Positions 11,635-22,982 of a DNA stretch of 64,000 nucleotides are shown here, in pieces. A program made the translations under genes and the position numbers. The DNA lies in assembly GCA_019321725.1 (NCBI GenBank), contig CM033110.1, positions 4,829,278 through 4,893,277 on the forward strand, in the 5' to 3' direction. This DNA comes from Paulownia fortunei. Its lineage: Eukaryota; Streptophyta; Magnoliopsida; Lamiales; Paulowniaceae. Every line of letters starts with the position of its first letter. Within the stretch, counting starts at the first letter, position 1. The notes under the pieces were generated by a model. It ran no database searches. It worked only from the letters and a program-made list of their open reading frames with translations, and was not told the origin of the DNA.

Positions 11635-11654
11635 GGTTCCCACAGATGGCGCCA
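11635..11654 (-). other. Primer-binding site of Tat-like element
   Basis: The minus strand reads TGGCGCCATCTGTGGGAACC, three bases inside the LTR end. The TGGCGCC start matches a tRNA 3' end with CCA and is typical for this gypsy group. Confidence 0.7.
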
Positions 11655-11657
11655 AAA

Positions 11658-12044
11658 TGATATGGTATCACTTCTCTTTTTGAAACTCCCAACTAGAAGT
11701 CAACTGCAATGTGGGTCAATCCCTGCACCACAAAAAGTCGTTAAGGGGGCTAGGGGTTGACCGCAAAAACCCTATGATATTTAGGTCAGTTTCGAAGCAA
11801 GTAGATATAAGCCAAAAATCTTTAATTGTGTAAATTTTCATAGTGAATGCTAAGGGAATTTATATTATTGATATGAGGGTCTTCATGAGATTCAATTTTG
11901 TGGCCTCAATGGGCTTAGCCTAATTTGTCTATTATCTTGTGGACCCTATGAAACTTATTTGGTCTTATCTTTGTTCTGGCTTATAATCTAAATGGACCTC
12001 TTGAACTTAGCCTTTTGGGCCTATTTTGGGCTCATGGCCCATTA
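11658..12044 (-). repeat. Right (5') LTR of Tat-like element
   Basis: Begins TGATATGG next to the primer-binding site and ends CCCATTA. It is a diverged match to 3792-4206, with many substitutions and indels between the two, so the insertion is old. Confidence 0.65.
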
Positions 12045-13199
12045 GGAATTATAGCAAAAAAGGTTTTAATTTCATTTAAGTAATTAATATATTAGATATT
12101 TTGATTAAATTGGTTTGTCCCGTGTATGATTTTTAAGAATGTTTTATGATAATTTTTTGTAGTAATATTCACTTTAATTTTGAGCTTAATCAACAAAAAT
12201 TTCTAATATATACATATAAAAGGAGGAAAAGGGAAAAAAACATAATAGGTTTTGGACTATAGGATGGATAAAATGGGATTTGGGCTTTTTTAAAAGAATG
12301 GGATAGGTTGGTATGTTTTGCTTTTGAACCAAAAATTTTAGGTTGATGAGTTTACACGTTGTTAAGGCTTGAATAAGTTATTGGTTTTCTAGTTGGGCCA
12401 TTATAAATTGACACGGATGGGTTGTGCTAGATAAATTAAGTCATGATAAAAAAATAGAATAAACAAATAGAGGTATTTTCTTATTTTATTTATTTTACTT
12501 GTATGTTTTGTAGATGTCATGGATTTTGAAAACTAGAAATCATTGAGGTAGATGGAGATATGAAGAAAGTTTTGTAAAGAATGTGAAAAGAGAGTATGTA
12601 TTAGAGTGATTGGTTCATATACTCAAAGGGTTGAATTGATACTACGCACTGAATGTATTGGGTCAATGCTAAATGTCATACTTGGTGTTAAATGGAACAC
12701 TTAACACTAAATGTATACACTCAGTACAGGGTGCAGTATTTACAAGACCGAAAGTTATAAAAAAGTTGGGGCAACCTCATAAATGAAGATGAAATATTAT
12801 ATCATTCCTATTAAGCACATGTGCTTATTTCATTTGATTGGCATTATTTGTGCAAAATGGTAAGTGTGATTCATTAAGTCTTCTAATTAAGGTATGTAAC
12901 GTTGATCATATTTATCTAGAGGTTTAATACAAAAATAACTCTTGTAATTCATTTTCTTGTAGAATTAGGACTCTACATACTTACCATATTGGATAAAAAT
13001 CTTGCACTTACCTTATCTGAACGAATCAAGATTCAAGAAAGCTTCCATTGTAAAAACCACCGGATTTCATACCCTATTTGAAGAATCCAATTCTTGTGTT
13101 TTATAGTAGGAATATGAGTTGTAAATTGGATTCTTTATTTTTAAACATAGAAAGTTTGTGTTAGCAAAGTCTTTATGACTAGGTAAATTTCTATGTAGT
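12045..13199. other. Unassigned AT-rich DNA
   Basis: No domain or structural repeat recognised. Part of it may belong to the 5' LTR of the copia element that follows, but without a clear 3' LTR for comparison the start cannot be placed. Confidence 0.4.
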
Positions 13200-13876
13200 T
13201 AATTAGGAATCCAATTGAAAGTTGTGTATTTAAAACACACTTTTTCATTAGTTTTATGCCATGTATTTCATAGAGAATTATTCAAAGAGTGCAGCAGATT
13301 CCAAGTTCCAAAAATTAGAGATCAATGATCAAGAATTAAGTTTCAAAGTATTCTTGAGTTGTAAGTCTCTATTCCAAACGTTGTTGGAACATTGTCATTG
13401 AACATCCTTCGGGAGAAGTAGATAAGTCTTTAGGAGAGATGCCAACACCCATTATGCATCCTTCAAGAAAAGAAGGTGAGGCCTCGAGATAAGGCAGTTT
13501 GTTGCCTGCAGGGGTTCAGTGTTGAAGGGATTTCAATGAAATAGATTCAAATTCAGGGAATTTCGTAAATAAGTCCACTGTGGGAACAATACAAGACTAG
13601 CATACAAACAAAGAGAGAATCTTTGGTTTTATTCTATAAGTCCTTTTATTATATTGTAAAATTCATGAACTAATAGTGAATTATTTTCTATCTGGGCATG
13701 GCCTCGAGGAGTAGGATATTTGATATCCGAACCTCGTTAAAATTGTTGGTATCAATTCAAAATTTTGTTATGCATTTCATGCCATGTTTTATTATTTGTT
13801 CAAATATTAATTAAAACATAATGAATATAGTAAACTGTTTAACTTGAACTAAGTAAACAAACAACAAATTCTAACA
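13200..13876 (+). repeat. Probable 5' LTR end of Sirevirus-like copia
   Basis: The segment runs up to TTCTAACA, directly before a methionine-tRNA-type primer-binding site. A stretch at 13690-13745 matches the reverse complement of 2490-2560 upstream of the minus-strand relative. The left limit is arbitrary. Confidence 0.45.
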
Positions 13877-13897
13877 AGTGGAATCAAGAGTAGGCAC
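13877..13897 (+). other. Primer-binding site of Sirevirus-like copia
   Basis: AGTGGAATCAAGAGTAGGCA resembles the copia primer-binding pattern TGGTATCAGAGC, with a few changes, and lies just ahead of the first Gag motifs. Confidence 0.55.
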
Positions 13898-15807
13898 TAT
13901 ACATACTTAGTGAGATTTTGGATTAATTTGTTATCTCTTCAAGTGTAGATATAAATATCTTACGTGAAGAAGGTTCGGTTACACATCCACCATTACTAAA
14001 AGATTCCAACTATTTATACTGAAAAGTTAGGATGAGAGCCTTTATCAAATTAGTTGATAAGAAAGGATGGAAATCTGTTGTTTCTAGTTGGAAACATCCA
14101 ATCATGGAGAATGAGAAAAAATGAAGTCATTCTCAAAGCATAAGATTTATAGACAATATCTGACAATGAACTTGCAAGCAACAATTCCAAGGTACTAAAT
14201 GCTAACTTTAGCGTTGTTGACTCCAATCAATTTAGGCTAACTACAACCTGTGAAACTGCTAAAAAAGCATGTGATATACTAGAAATGGCCTATGAAGGTA
14301 CTGACTCTATTAGAATTTCAAAGCTACAAATGTTACATTCTATATTTGAGGATCTTAGAATGTTGGACAATAAGATCATAGTTGATTTCAATGCCAAACT
14401 TTGTGACATTGCAAATAAGGCTCATGCACAAGGGCAAAATACTTGGACACAAAATTGGTGAAAAAAATGCTGAGATCTTTGCCTGAAAGGTTTGCTCACA
14501 AAGTAACAGCCATTAGAGAGGCTAAGGATGTTACCAAAATGTATTTGGATGAATTGATGGGCTCACTATAGACTTTCGAGATGAATCTCAAGCAAAACAT
14601 AAAATCAAAAGACAAAGATTGCATTGCAAGTTGAAGTACAATAATTAGATGATGATGTTCAATCTGATATTTCTGACATGACTAGGTAGATAGTTCTACT
14701 TACCAAAAATGTTTGAAATTTCTTGTAGAAGATAATTCTGAAGAAATCTAAGTTAGGTAAAAGTTCCAATGATTCTAAAAATTAAAGTGCTACTAATATT
14801 TTGTTTTCTTCTAATAACAGGAAAGATAAGCACATTTAATATAGAAAATATGAAGGTTATGCTCATATCCAATCCAAATATGTAAGCACTTTGAAGAAGG
14901 AAAAATCACTCAACATCACATGGAGTGATACTAAAATAGAAGATACTTAGAAGGAAGATAATGATCTTGTAAGCAATCATGTGGCCTTGAGTTCTACTAC
15001 AAAGCAAGACATCATTTTTCTATCTAGAAAATGTTATGTTATAAGCCATGCTAGAACACAAGTTGGAACATAACATATTTCTGATGCCAGTACAAATACT
15101 GCAACAAAAGGTAAAGAAAAGATTATTTAGAGCTTTTCTTCTGATGAAGTTTCTGAATGCAGTTAGGAAGATGAGTCAAGTGATGATGACATTCAAGCAA
15201 TGTGCAAACTGATGTACCAAAATAGCTTGAAGTCCATATGACAAACAAGTTATTAGATGGACAGGTTGTTGAGCTCACATCTCAGAAAGCTGAGTTGCAA
15301 TATGAGTTGAACCAGTTCAAACTTCAAATTGCTGAAAAATATAAATTGCTCAATGATAATTTTGTTGAGCTGGAAAGTACCAAAGTCTCTTTGTCTCAAT
15401 TAAACACTAGTAAAGCCAAATTTGATGAGATTTTCTCTACTGGACAAGTTGGAGGAAATCATCAAGGTATAGGTTATATTGGTGAGTGTTTGAACACAAA
15501 AAAGGATTCTAAATCAAGGATTGAATTTGTAATGGGAACTAAAGCAAAATCCTCCATCTTTGATTCTAGTAAGAAAAATATTTTTCAAAAGACTCGGCCA
15601 AAAAGGTTTGTGTCAATCTATCATTACTGTCACATTCTTGGTCATATACATCCTAAGTGTTTCAAATTGAAAAATAACCCAGGAATGGAAAGCATATTAG
15701 AACATCATTATCTTGAAAGTTTGAACATAAGCCAAAATTTGTTCATAAATATTTATCAAGATTTAAGATTGATCCGAGTGATAATTTTCCACGAAGAATT
15801 TGGGTGA
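13898..15807 (+). pseudogene. Sirevirus-like copia gag, decayed
   Basis: Gag motifs appear in order but in changing frames: KVRMRAFIKL (from about 14025), then DFNAKLCDIANKAHA and KMLRSLPERFAHKV (14380-14510), then a longer open segment at 15238-15807. The last carries the coiled-coil tail (KAKFDEI, GQVGGNHQGIGYIGE, SRIEFVMG) and a zinc knuckle of the form YHYCHILGHIHPKC, in which the first cysteine is now tyrosine. It is the closest relative in the window of the minus-strand copy at 608-2272. Many stops and frameshifts rule out a product. Confidence 0.8.
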
Positions 15808-15837
15808 GAAAATCTAATCTTAGGTGTAATGCTGCTA

Positions 15838-16960
15838 ACACATCTTTGAAAGCTTCATCTTGTGATTCTTGGTACTTTGACATTAGTTGTTCTAGGCACA
15901 TGACTAGGAATAAACATAATTTTTCAAACTTTCAAAATATTGACGAGGGCTATGTGTCTTTTGGTGATGGTGTGCATGGATAGATTTTTTTGTAAAGGGA
16001 CTTTAGATGTTCAAGGCTTACCTAGGCTAAAGAATATGTTGTTAATTAAAGGATTTAAAGCCAACCTGATTAGTATTAGTCAATTATGTGACCAAAATTT
16101 ATTTGTACATTTAACAAAATATTTGTGACAAGTTTTTGATGATACTAATAATTGTGTTTTGATAGGTAAAAAGTCGTCCGATAATTGCTATATGTTGGAA
16201 CATCAGATGCCCTATTGGAACATTATATAGGATGAGACTGAGATTTGGCACCAGAAACTTGGTCACTTAAATTTTTAAAGCTTAACTAAACTTGTGAATG
16301 CAGGTGTAATTCTAAGAGTGCCAAAATTTAGTAAGAAAAAGGATGGTGTTTGTGGTCCTTCTCAATTGGGCAAATAGAAATGTGTGTCCCATCCTATATT
16401 CCAACATTATTGTGTAACATGGAATCTACAACTACTGCACATGGATCTAATGGTTTCTATGCAGGTTGAAAGCCTCGTTGGTAAGAAATATGTTTTTATT
16501 TGTTATATGATTTCTCTAGGTATACTTAGGTTGACTTTTTAAAAAAAATCTAACATTTTTTATGTCTTTAAGAATCTTTGTGCTAGATTAAAAACTAAAA
16601 AAAAATAGTGAAATTGGTCAAATTATTAGGATTAGAAGTTACCATGGGAAGGAATTTGAAAATACTATTTTATTTTTTGCTAATTATTTTGTTAAGTATG
16701 ATAGAACTCATCAGTTTTCAACCCCCAAGACTCTTCAACATAATGGTGTGGTTGAGAGAAAAAACATGACATTCACAAAATGGCTCAAATCATCCTCAAC
16801 TTTTAGAAATTGACTCGAAAGTTGTGGGTCAAAGCCATTAATATTGCTTGTTACACATCTAGCAGAGTTTGCATGAGACATAGTATTGGTAAGACTCCTT
16901 ATGAACTCTAGAAATGTAAGAAACCAAATCTCAAATATTTTCATGTGTTATTGTGTTTTA
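15838..16960 (+). pseudogene. Copia protease and integrase, decayed
   Basis: Protease: SWYFDISCSRHMTRNKHNF near 15870, where the usual catalytic D-S-G is D-I-S. Later motifs are INLKGF-like and LISISQLCD (16060-16090). Integrase: the GAG-pre-integrase part IWHQKLGHLN near 16240, the start of the catalytic core (LLHMDLMVSMQVESLVGKKY) near 16430-16490, and HNGVVERKNMTF near 16740. Several stops interrupt every part. Confidence 0.75.
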
Positions 16961-17129
16961 TACTTAATGATTGTGAACATTTGGGAAAAATCAATGCCAA
17001 GAATTATGAGGGAGTTTTCATAGGATATTCTACTAACAGTAGAGCCTATCGTGTGTTGAATATAAAGACTTAAATTGTTTTGGAATCTACAAATGTGTTA
17101 TTGATGACTTCTTTGATTTTATAGAATTT

Positions 17130-18157
17130 TCCAAGAAAGAGAAAATTGTCAGTCTAATTGAAGAAGCAGATAATGTACTGTACTCCGCAAAGATAGAGGA
17201 ACAAAATGTTCATTATGATGATCCGCCCATTATTCCAGATCATGTGATAACATTGAATAAGACAGACAGTTTTGATGAGTTAGATTCAACCAGAAGGAAT
17301 CCACTTGGCGGAATTCAAAAAGATTATCCTTCAAATCAGGTAATTAGGGCCCTCTCTGATGGGATGAGAACAAAGCAAAAGCCTAAGCTCAATTGTATAG
17401 ACTTGTGATGCACATTTGCTACATTTTCTCTATTGAACTAAAAAATATTAATGAAACTTTGAAAGATGAAATTTTGGTTAATACTATACAAGAGAGGTCA
17501 GGTCAATTTGCTAGGAATAATGTATAAACTCCAGTTCATAAGCTTAAAGACTCTAATATGATAGGTACTAAATGGATATTTAAGAACAAAACTGATGAGT
17601 TTGGGAATTTTACAAGAAATACAACTAGGTTGGTTGCACAAGATTACACACAATAATGAAACCTTTGCCACCTTAGCTAAGTTAAAGTCTGTTATGTTAC
17701 TTTTAGCTATTGCATCTTAATGAATTTCAAACTCTATCAAATAGATGTCAAAAGTGTCTTTTTGATTGAGGTTTTGAATGAAGAGGCCTATGTAGAACAA
17801 TCTAAGGATTTTGAGGATCCACATCATCCTAACCATGTCTATAAATTGAAAAAGACTTTGTATGGAATGAAACAAGCTTCAAGATCTTGTAATGAGCATT
17901 TAACAAACTTTCTAGTCAATAAGGGCTATAAGAGATGGGGAGTTGATAAAACTTTGTTCATCAAGTGTTCGAACACCAACTTGATCATAACACAAATTTA
18001 TTTAGATGACATCATTTTTAGAACAACCTCTAAGCATAATACTGATGAGTTTATTGAACAAATATCTAAGGAGTTTGAGATGAGTATTGTTGGTGAGTTA
18101 AATTACTTTCTAGGTTCACAAATCAAGAAACTTGATAATGGCATTTTTATTTCTTAG
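17130..18157 (+). pseudogene. Copia reverse transcriptase, decayed
   Basis: Motifs of copia reverse transcriptase are in order: GTKWIFKNKTDEFGN (17562-), YQIDVKSVFLIEVLNEEAYV (17735-), LYGMKQASRSC (17860-), and YLDDIIF (about 17998), standing for the usual YVDD catalytic box. From 17720 to 18157 the frame stays open for 145 codons, the longest surviving part. The upstream portion has a frameshift near 17640. Confidence 0.8.
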
Positions 18158-18894
18158 AGTAAATATGCACGAAACCTAGTAAAGAAATTTGGACTTGAGA
18201 ACATTGAACATATTAAAACTCATATGGGTGCTAATAACATATTGTCTAAAGATGATGTTGGAATATTTGTTGAAACATCACTGTACAGAAGCATGATTGG
18301 CAGTCTTCTACATCTTATTATTTTTAGGCCTAATATTTATTTTAGTGTAGGTGTTTGTTTTAAGTACCAATCTGAACCTAAGAAATCACATCTAAAAGCA
18401 GTCAAATGGATCATTAGATATGTGAATGGTATATCTGACTTTGGCATTTGGTATTCCAATAACACTAATTCAAATCTCGTAAGTTACTGTGATGCTGATT
18501 GGACTGGTGATATAGATGATAGGAAAAACATATCATGTGGTTTCTTCTTTCATGGTAATAATCTTATATCTTGGTTTAGTAAGAAATAAAACTGTGTATC
18601 CCTATCTGCTATTGAATCTGAGTATATTGCATGTGAGAATGTTGTTCACAACTTATATGGATGAAGCAAATGCTTGCTGATTATGAAACTGTGCAAATTT
18701 CAGTGAATGTGTTTTGTCATAACCTTAATGCTATAAACATTTTTAAAAATTATGTCCAACTCTCGAGGACAAAAGGCATCGACATATGTAATCACTTTAT
18801 TAGAGAAATAGTAGAAAGTGGAATTGTGATAAAAGATCATATAACAACTGAAAATCAATCAGTTGACATATTTACCAATGCTATTGATGCGTAG
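18158..18894 (+). pseudogene. Copia RNase H and pol end, decayed
   Basis: Carries LYRSMIGSLLHL, the RNase H core SYCDADWTGDIDDRKN, LISWFSKK, then ESEYIACEN, NINVFCHNLNAINI-like and QSVDIFTNAIDA up to the TAG at 18892-18894. The motif series is that of Sirevirus pol ends. The frame is broken near 18590 and 18660. Immediately after the stop a gypsy solo LTR is inserted. A second, diverged copy of this end lies at 21502-21953. Confidence 0.8.
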
Positions 18895-18895
18895 A

Positions 18896-20444
18896 TGATG
18901 AGTGGATTTTACACCCATTAATTGATTACTATTTGCTTAACTTTTTGATTAGTTTTTGAGTATTTATATTACTTTTTATAAATTTAGTTTGAAATATTGT
19001 AGGTAATAACAAAATGAGAAGAAAATAGAAAGAAACATAACACTTGGTCAAAATTTAGAATAATCCACTTTATGGTGCTATTGAGGGTAATGTTGGTATT
19101 TCAATTATAACGTTGTGCTCCAATATTATTTTGACTTGTTTCATGAACCATTAGAAATCCAAAAGATAGATCTATAACTTTTATGTTATCATGAAATCCA
19201 TTTCTTTTTGTTTCCATGAGAAATATTGGGTTAAATAGTCTGCATTTGATTGAAAATGTCTGGTATGATATATTTTGGTATTTTAGGCATAACTCCCTCC
19301 ACAGATGTCATATTGAAGTGATTCATGAAGACATAGATAGCTAAGATAAGTTCTACAATTCATATGAAGACACTAAAAGCTAGTGTGGCCTTGAAAGTGG
19401 TGAAAAATTGATTGAAAGAGGCTATAGGCGCTATAGGCACCGCTTTGGACAGAATGGGCAGCACCTAGCGGACAACTGAGGGCAAAATGACACTTTTGCC
19501 CTCTTTAGTGCATCTCTATCTGATTTTTAAGATCCCAAAAACCTCCATTTCTTATTTTTAGAGGGGGAGAGAGGAGAGAAGAGAAAACAAGCCAAGAAAG
19601 AGAAAGAAGAGGAGAAGATGAGAAAATTATTCCATGATTGAGAAAAAGACATCTACAAGGGAAGAAACTCATCCTCTTCCAAGTTTTATTTTATTTTCCT
19701 CTTTATCTCATTAATAATGTGTATGAATATTGGTATTTATCTTTCATTTTTATCATCATGAACTAATTTATTTTTCTAAGGTTGTGATGTAATCTAATTA
19801 TGATGTTTTGAATATTTGTATCAATTCAATTTTCGATTTATTTTGAAGTTGAGTTTTCTACATTGTTAATGCTTTTAATTACTTAGTCACTAATTGAATG
19901 ATTTGCTAAATATATTGCTATGGGAAGTGATATATGTGTTTAGTTCTATGTGTAGAAAACTATAAATTGCATGTAAGATTGGAATATACTTACATAGTTT
20001 GTATATTCTTATTTGAGATCTATAGAACCTAATGAATTATTGATTGGTGTAATTCACATAGTAATATAGTGGGTTAGTAATTAATAATATTTTCATTAAA
20101 TCTTGGGAGAGACTAGTAGATAATTTAGGGATTCTCGATTATCATTTGTGAATTAAATTGAAATTGATGAGATAAATTATCCAATTCGAATTAATTATGG
20201 TGAAATAATAACCCTAGGCTTTTAAGTTTTTGAATTTCATCATTAGTTGATTTTGATCATTAGTTAGTTTAGGTAGACTTAGTTTGTAATCATAAACACT
20301 CGTTTTCATTTATTCAAATAAAATTAGAGTTAGCATAATTTTGGTACTTAATAATTCAACAATTTTCGTGGGAACGATATTCTACTCATCATTTTATTAC
20401 TTGTTAATGACAATGTGCACTTATGTTCATGAATTTTCGCAAAA
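18896..20444 (+). mobile_element. Solo LTR of Athila-like gypsy, 1549 bp, perfect 5-bp target duplication
   Basis: Starts TGATGAGTGGATTTTACACC and ends GAATTTTCGCAAAA, where the expected final CA has become AA. GTAGA is found at 18891-18895 and again at 20445-20449. The second copy of the copia end (21951) has no LTR at the matching place (ATAGAGATTC), so the empty site is preserved. The LTR has the family features: early TTTTATACCCATTAATTGA-like start, purine-rich tract near 19560-19620, and the tail with GGGAGAGACTAGTAGATAAT. Confidence 0.92.
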
Positions 20445-20567
20445 GTAGAGATTCACTATATTAAGAAAGTCCTTAGGTATTTTCATTTTGTGATGTCATG
20501 TTCAATCTGTTGTTGGAACACCGTAATACACATTATTACATATAGATTGTGTTCAAGCATTGTGTTA

Positions 20568-20606
<39 letters not shown>

Positions 20607-21501
20607 AGGTAATGTTTTTATTTTCTAATTCATTCATTTCATGCTAGGATTTACATTAGGTATATTGCATTAAAAATCTAGGATAATCTGATTTCGGAAT
20701 TTCTAAATTCCAAAATCTCAATTTTGAATTACAACCTTAACTGATTTAACCTTAAACTTGAGTAGACTTCAAAAAACATTCATGATTAATTATGCTAGAA
20801 TTTTTGAAAGTTAAGAACTTGGAGGCCTTTGACAAAAAAAAACTACCTATTCTTATGAATAAAAGCCACTCATGAGTAATTAGATTAGGTATCACCAATA
20901 TCTAGAGGACATTCTTCCATAAGAAAAGGCTACCCCAAGTCTTAGATTGAAAGTCACTGATTGGCTAAATCCTTGTTCTCAGTGTATGTTAGAACAATAT
21001 GCGGAGCATTGAAAAAAATTAAAAATGATGGTTCCAAATTTTTATTCTTAATTGAAATTATCTCTATGTGAGAAGAAAATATTAAATGAAAATTTGAATG
21101 AATTCTTAGTTTATTATCAAAATAGATCAAAGGTTAAATTTCTAAATTGAGGTTTTGAAATTATGAGAATTGAAATTTGAATAGTTCCATATTTATTTTT
21201 AGCATATTTCAATTTCTGGTTTGCTTGGGATTAAATGCATAATAGGTGTATCTTTTTAGGCTTTTATTTTGATTTTCTTGTGTATCAATAATTGGATAAA
21301 TATGGAAGTTATTTTGATTACTATGTTGGTACAAATATGACTTATCCATTTTCTTTTTCTTAAAATCCTTGCACAAGTGAAAAACGTGTGATTGGTAGAG
21401 GGAAAGTACTCCAAGAGATGAGGACTAGATTTTAAAAGAAAAGTTTTGCACTTAAGGACTCTATTTTGGAAAATACATTTTCAATGGTTTTAACCCTCTA
21501 T
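20445..21501 (+). repeat. Sirevirus-like 3' non-coding region, copy 1
   Basis: Runs on from the pol stop after the solo LTR and aligns with 21951-22982 over its length (GATTCACTRYATTAAGAAAG, TTGTTGGAACACC, GAGTAGACTT and so on). It contains a (TA)n run at 20571-20603 that is only a few bases long in copy 2. Ends where the second RNase H copy begins. Confidence 0.8.
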
Positions 21502-21953
21502 GGCATTTGGTATTCCAATGACACTAATTCAAATCTTGTAGGTTACTGTGATATTGATTGGGCTGGTGATATGGATGATAGGTAAAACATATCAAGCGAT
21601 TGCTTATTTCTTGGTAATAATCTCATATCTTGGTTTAGTCAGAAACAAAACTGTGTATCCCTATCTACTGTTGAATCTAAGTATATTGCATGTGGGAACT
21701 GTTGTTCACAGGTCTTGTGGATAGAAAAAATTCTTGTTGACTATGAAATTATACAAACTTCAGTGAATGTGTTTTGTGATAACCTCAGTATTGTAAACAT
21801 TTCTTAAAATCCAGTCCCAAACTCGAGGACAAAACACATCTACATAAATCATCACTTTATTCGAAAGTTGGTAAAAAGTGGAATTATGATAATAGATCAT
21901 GTAACAAATGAAAATCAATTGCTTAACATATTTACCAAGACTATTAATGCATA
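21502..21953 (+). pseudogene. Copia RNase H and pol end, second copy
   Basis: Repeats 18443-18894 from the motif GIWYSNDTNSNLVGYCDIDW onward. It lacks the upstream pol, so a tandem duplication with its left breakpoint inside RNase H explains it. Its stops are partly different from those in the first copy. It ends in TAG at 21952-21954, directly followed by the 3' region without any inserted LTR. Confidence 0.8.
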
Positions 21954-22982
21954 GAGATTCACTGCATTAAGAAAGTCTTTGGGTATTTGTGTTATGTAAT
22001 ATCATATTCAGTCTATTGTTGGAACACCATAACGCACATTGTTACATGTACATTGTATTCCAGCATTGTGTTAGGATATATAAGATAGGTCATGGTTTTA
22101 TTTTTTGATTCATTCATTATATGCTAGAACTTTCATTAGGCATACTGCATCAAAATTGCAAGATAATCTGATTTCAAAATTTCTAAATTTCAGAATCTCA
22201 ATTATGAATAACAACCTTGATTATTTTAACCTTAAACTTGAGTAGACTTTAGAAAAATTTCATGATTAATTATGCTGAAACTTTCTATAGCTAAGAATAT
22301 GGAGGCCCTTGATAGAAAAAACTACTTATTTTTAAGAGTGAAAGCCACTCATGAGGCGCTTAGAAAAAACTACTTATTCTTAAGAGTGGAAGCCACTCGT
22401 CAGTAATCTAAGACTAAGTATCACCAATATTTAGAGGACGATCTACCATGAGTAAAGACTACCCTAAGTCTTAGAGTAAAAGCTACTAACTAGCTAAATT
22501 CTTGTTCTCAATGTATGTTAAAACAATATATTGAATATAAAAAAAAATAAAAATTATGATTCAAAATTTGTGTTCTTCATTGAACTTATTTCTATGTGAG
22601 AAAAAAAATGGAATGAAAATTTGAATGAATTCTTAGTTTATTGTCAAAACGGATCAAAGGTTGAATTTCTCTATTGATATTTTGGAATGATGAGAATTGA
22701 AATATGAATAGTACCATATTTATTTTTAGCATGTTTCAATTTTTGATTTGCATTAGATGAAATCCATAATAGGCATATTTTTAGGATTTTATTTTAATTT
22801 TCTTATGCATCAATAATTGGATAAATATGGAAGTTATTTTAATTACTAAGTTAGTACAAATCTCACCTTTCCATTTTCTATTTCTTAGACTCTTTGCACA
22901 AGTGAAAAACATGTGATTAGTAGAGGAAGAGTACTCCAAGAAATGAGGTTTGGATTTAAAAAAAAAAAGTTTTGCACTTAAG
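21954..22982 (+). repeat. Sirevirus-like 3' non-coding region, copy 2
   Basis: Parallel of 20445-21501. It includes a small internal duplication: AAAAAACTACTTATT with AAGAGTG and AAGCCACTC appears twice between 22313 and 22400. It ends with an A-rich run (22960-22970) just before an LTR-like start at 22983. Confidence 0.75.

Larger units (their letters stand above)
3792..12044 (-). mobile_element. Tat-like Ty3/gypsy remnant, nested and lacking pol
   Basis: Two similar but well-diverged LTRs lie in the same direction at 3792-4206 and 11658-12044. Next to the right LTR, on the minus strand, are a primer-binding site (11635-11654), a Gag N-terminus (11615-11166) and a Gag core (about 8620-8100). 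The left part holds two minisatellites. Tat-lineage elements are known for tandem repeats upstream of the 3' LTR, so the element reads 5' to 3' on the minus strand. No protease, reverse transcriptase or integrase is visible, so it is a deletion derivative or a non-autonomous form. A solo LTR (4764-6421) and an LTR fragment (about 10108-11060) are nested in it. The outer flanks (AATTT and GGAAT) do not form a target duplication. Confidence 0.6.

Noticed and set aside
3792..12044. Target duplication for the Tat-like element
   Set aside because: AATTT and GGAAT at the outer edges do not match, so I do not claim that the two LTRs are from a single verified insertion.
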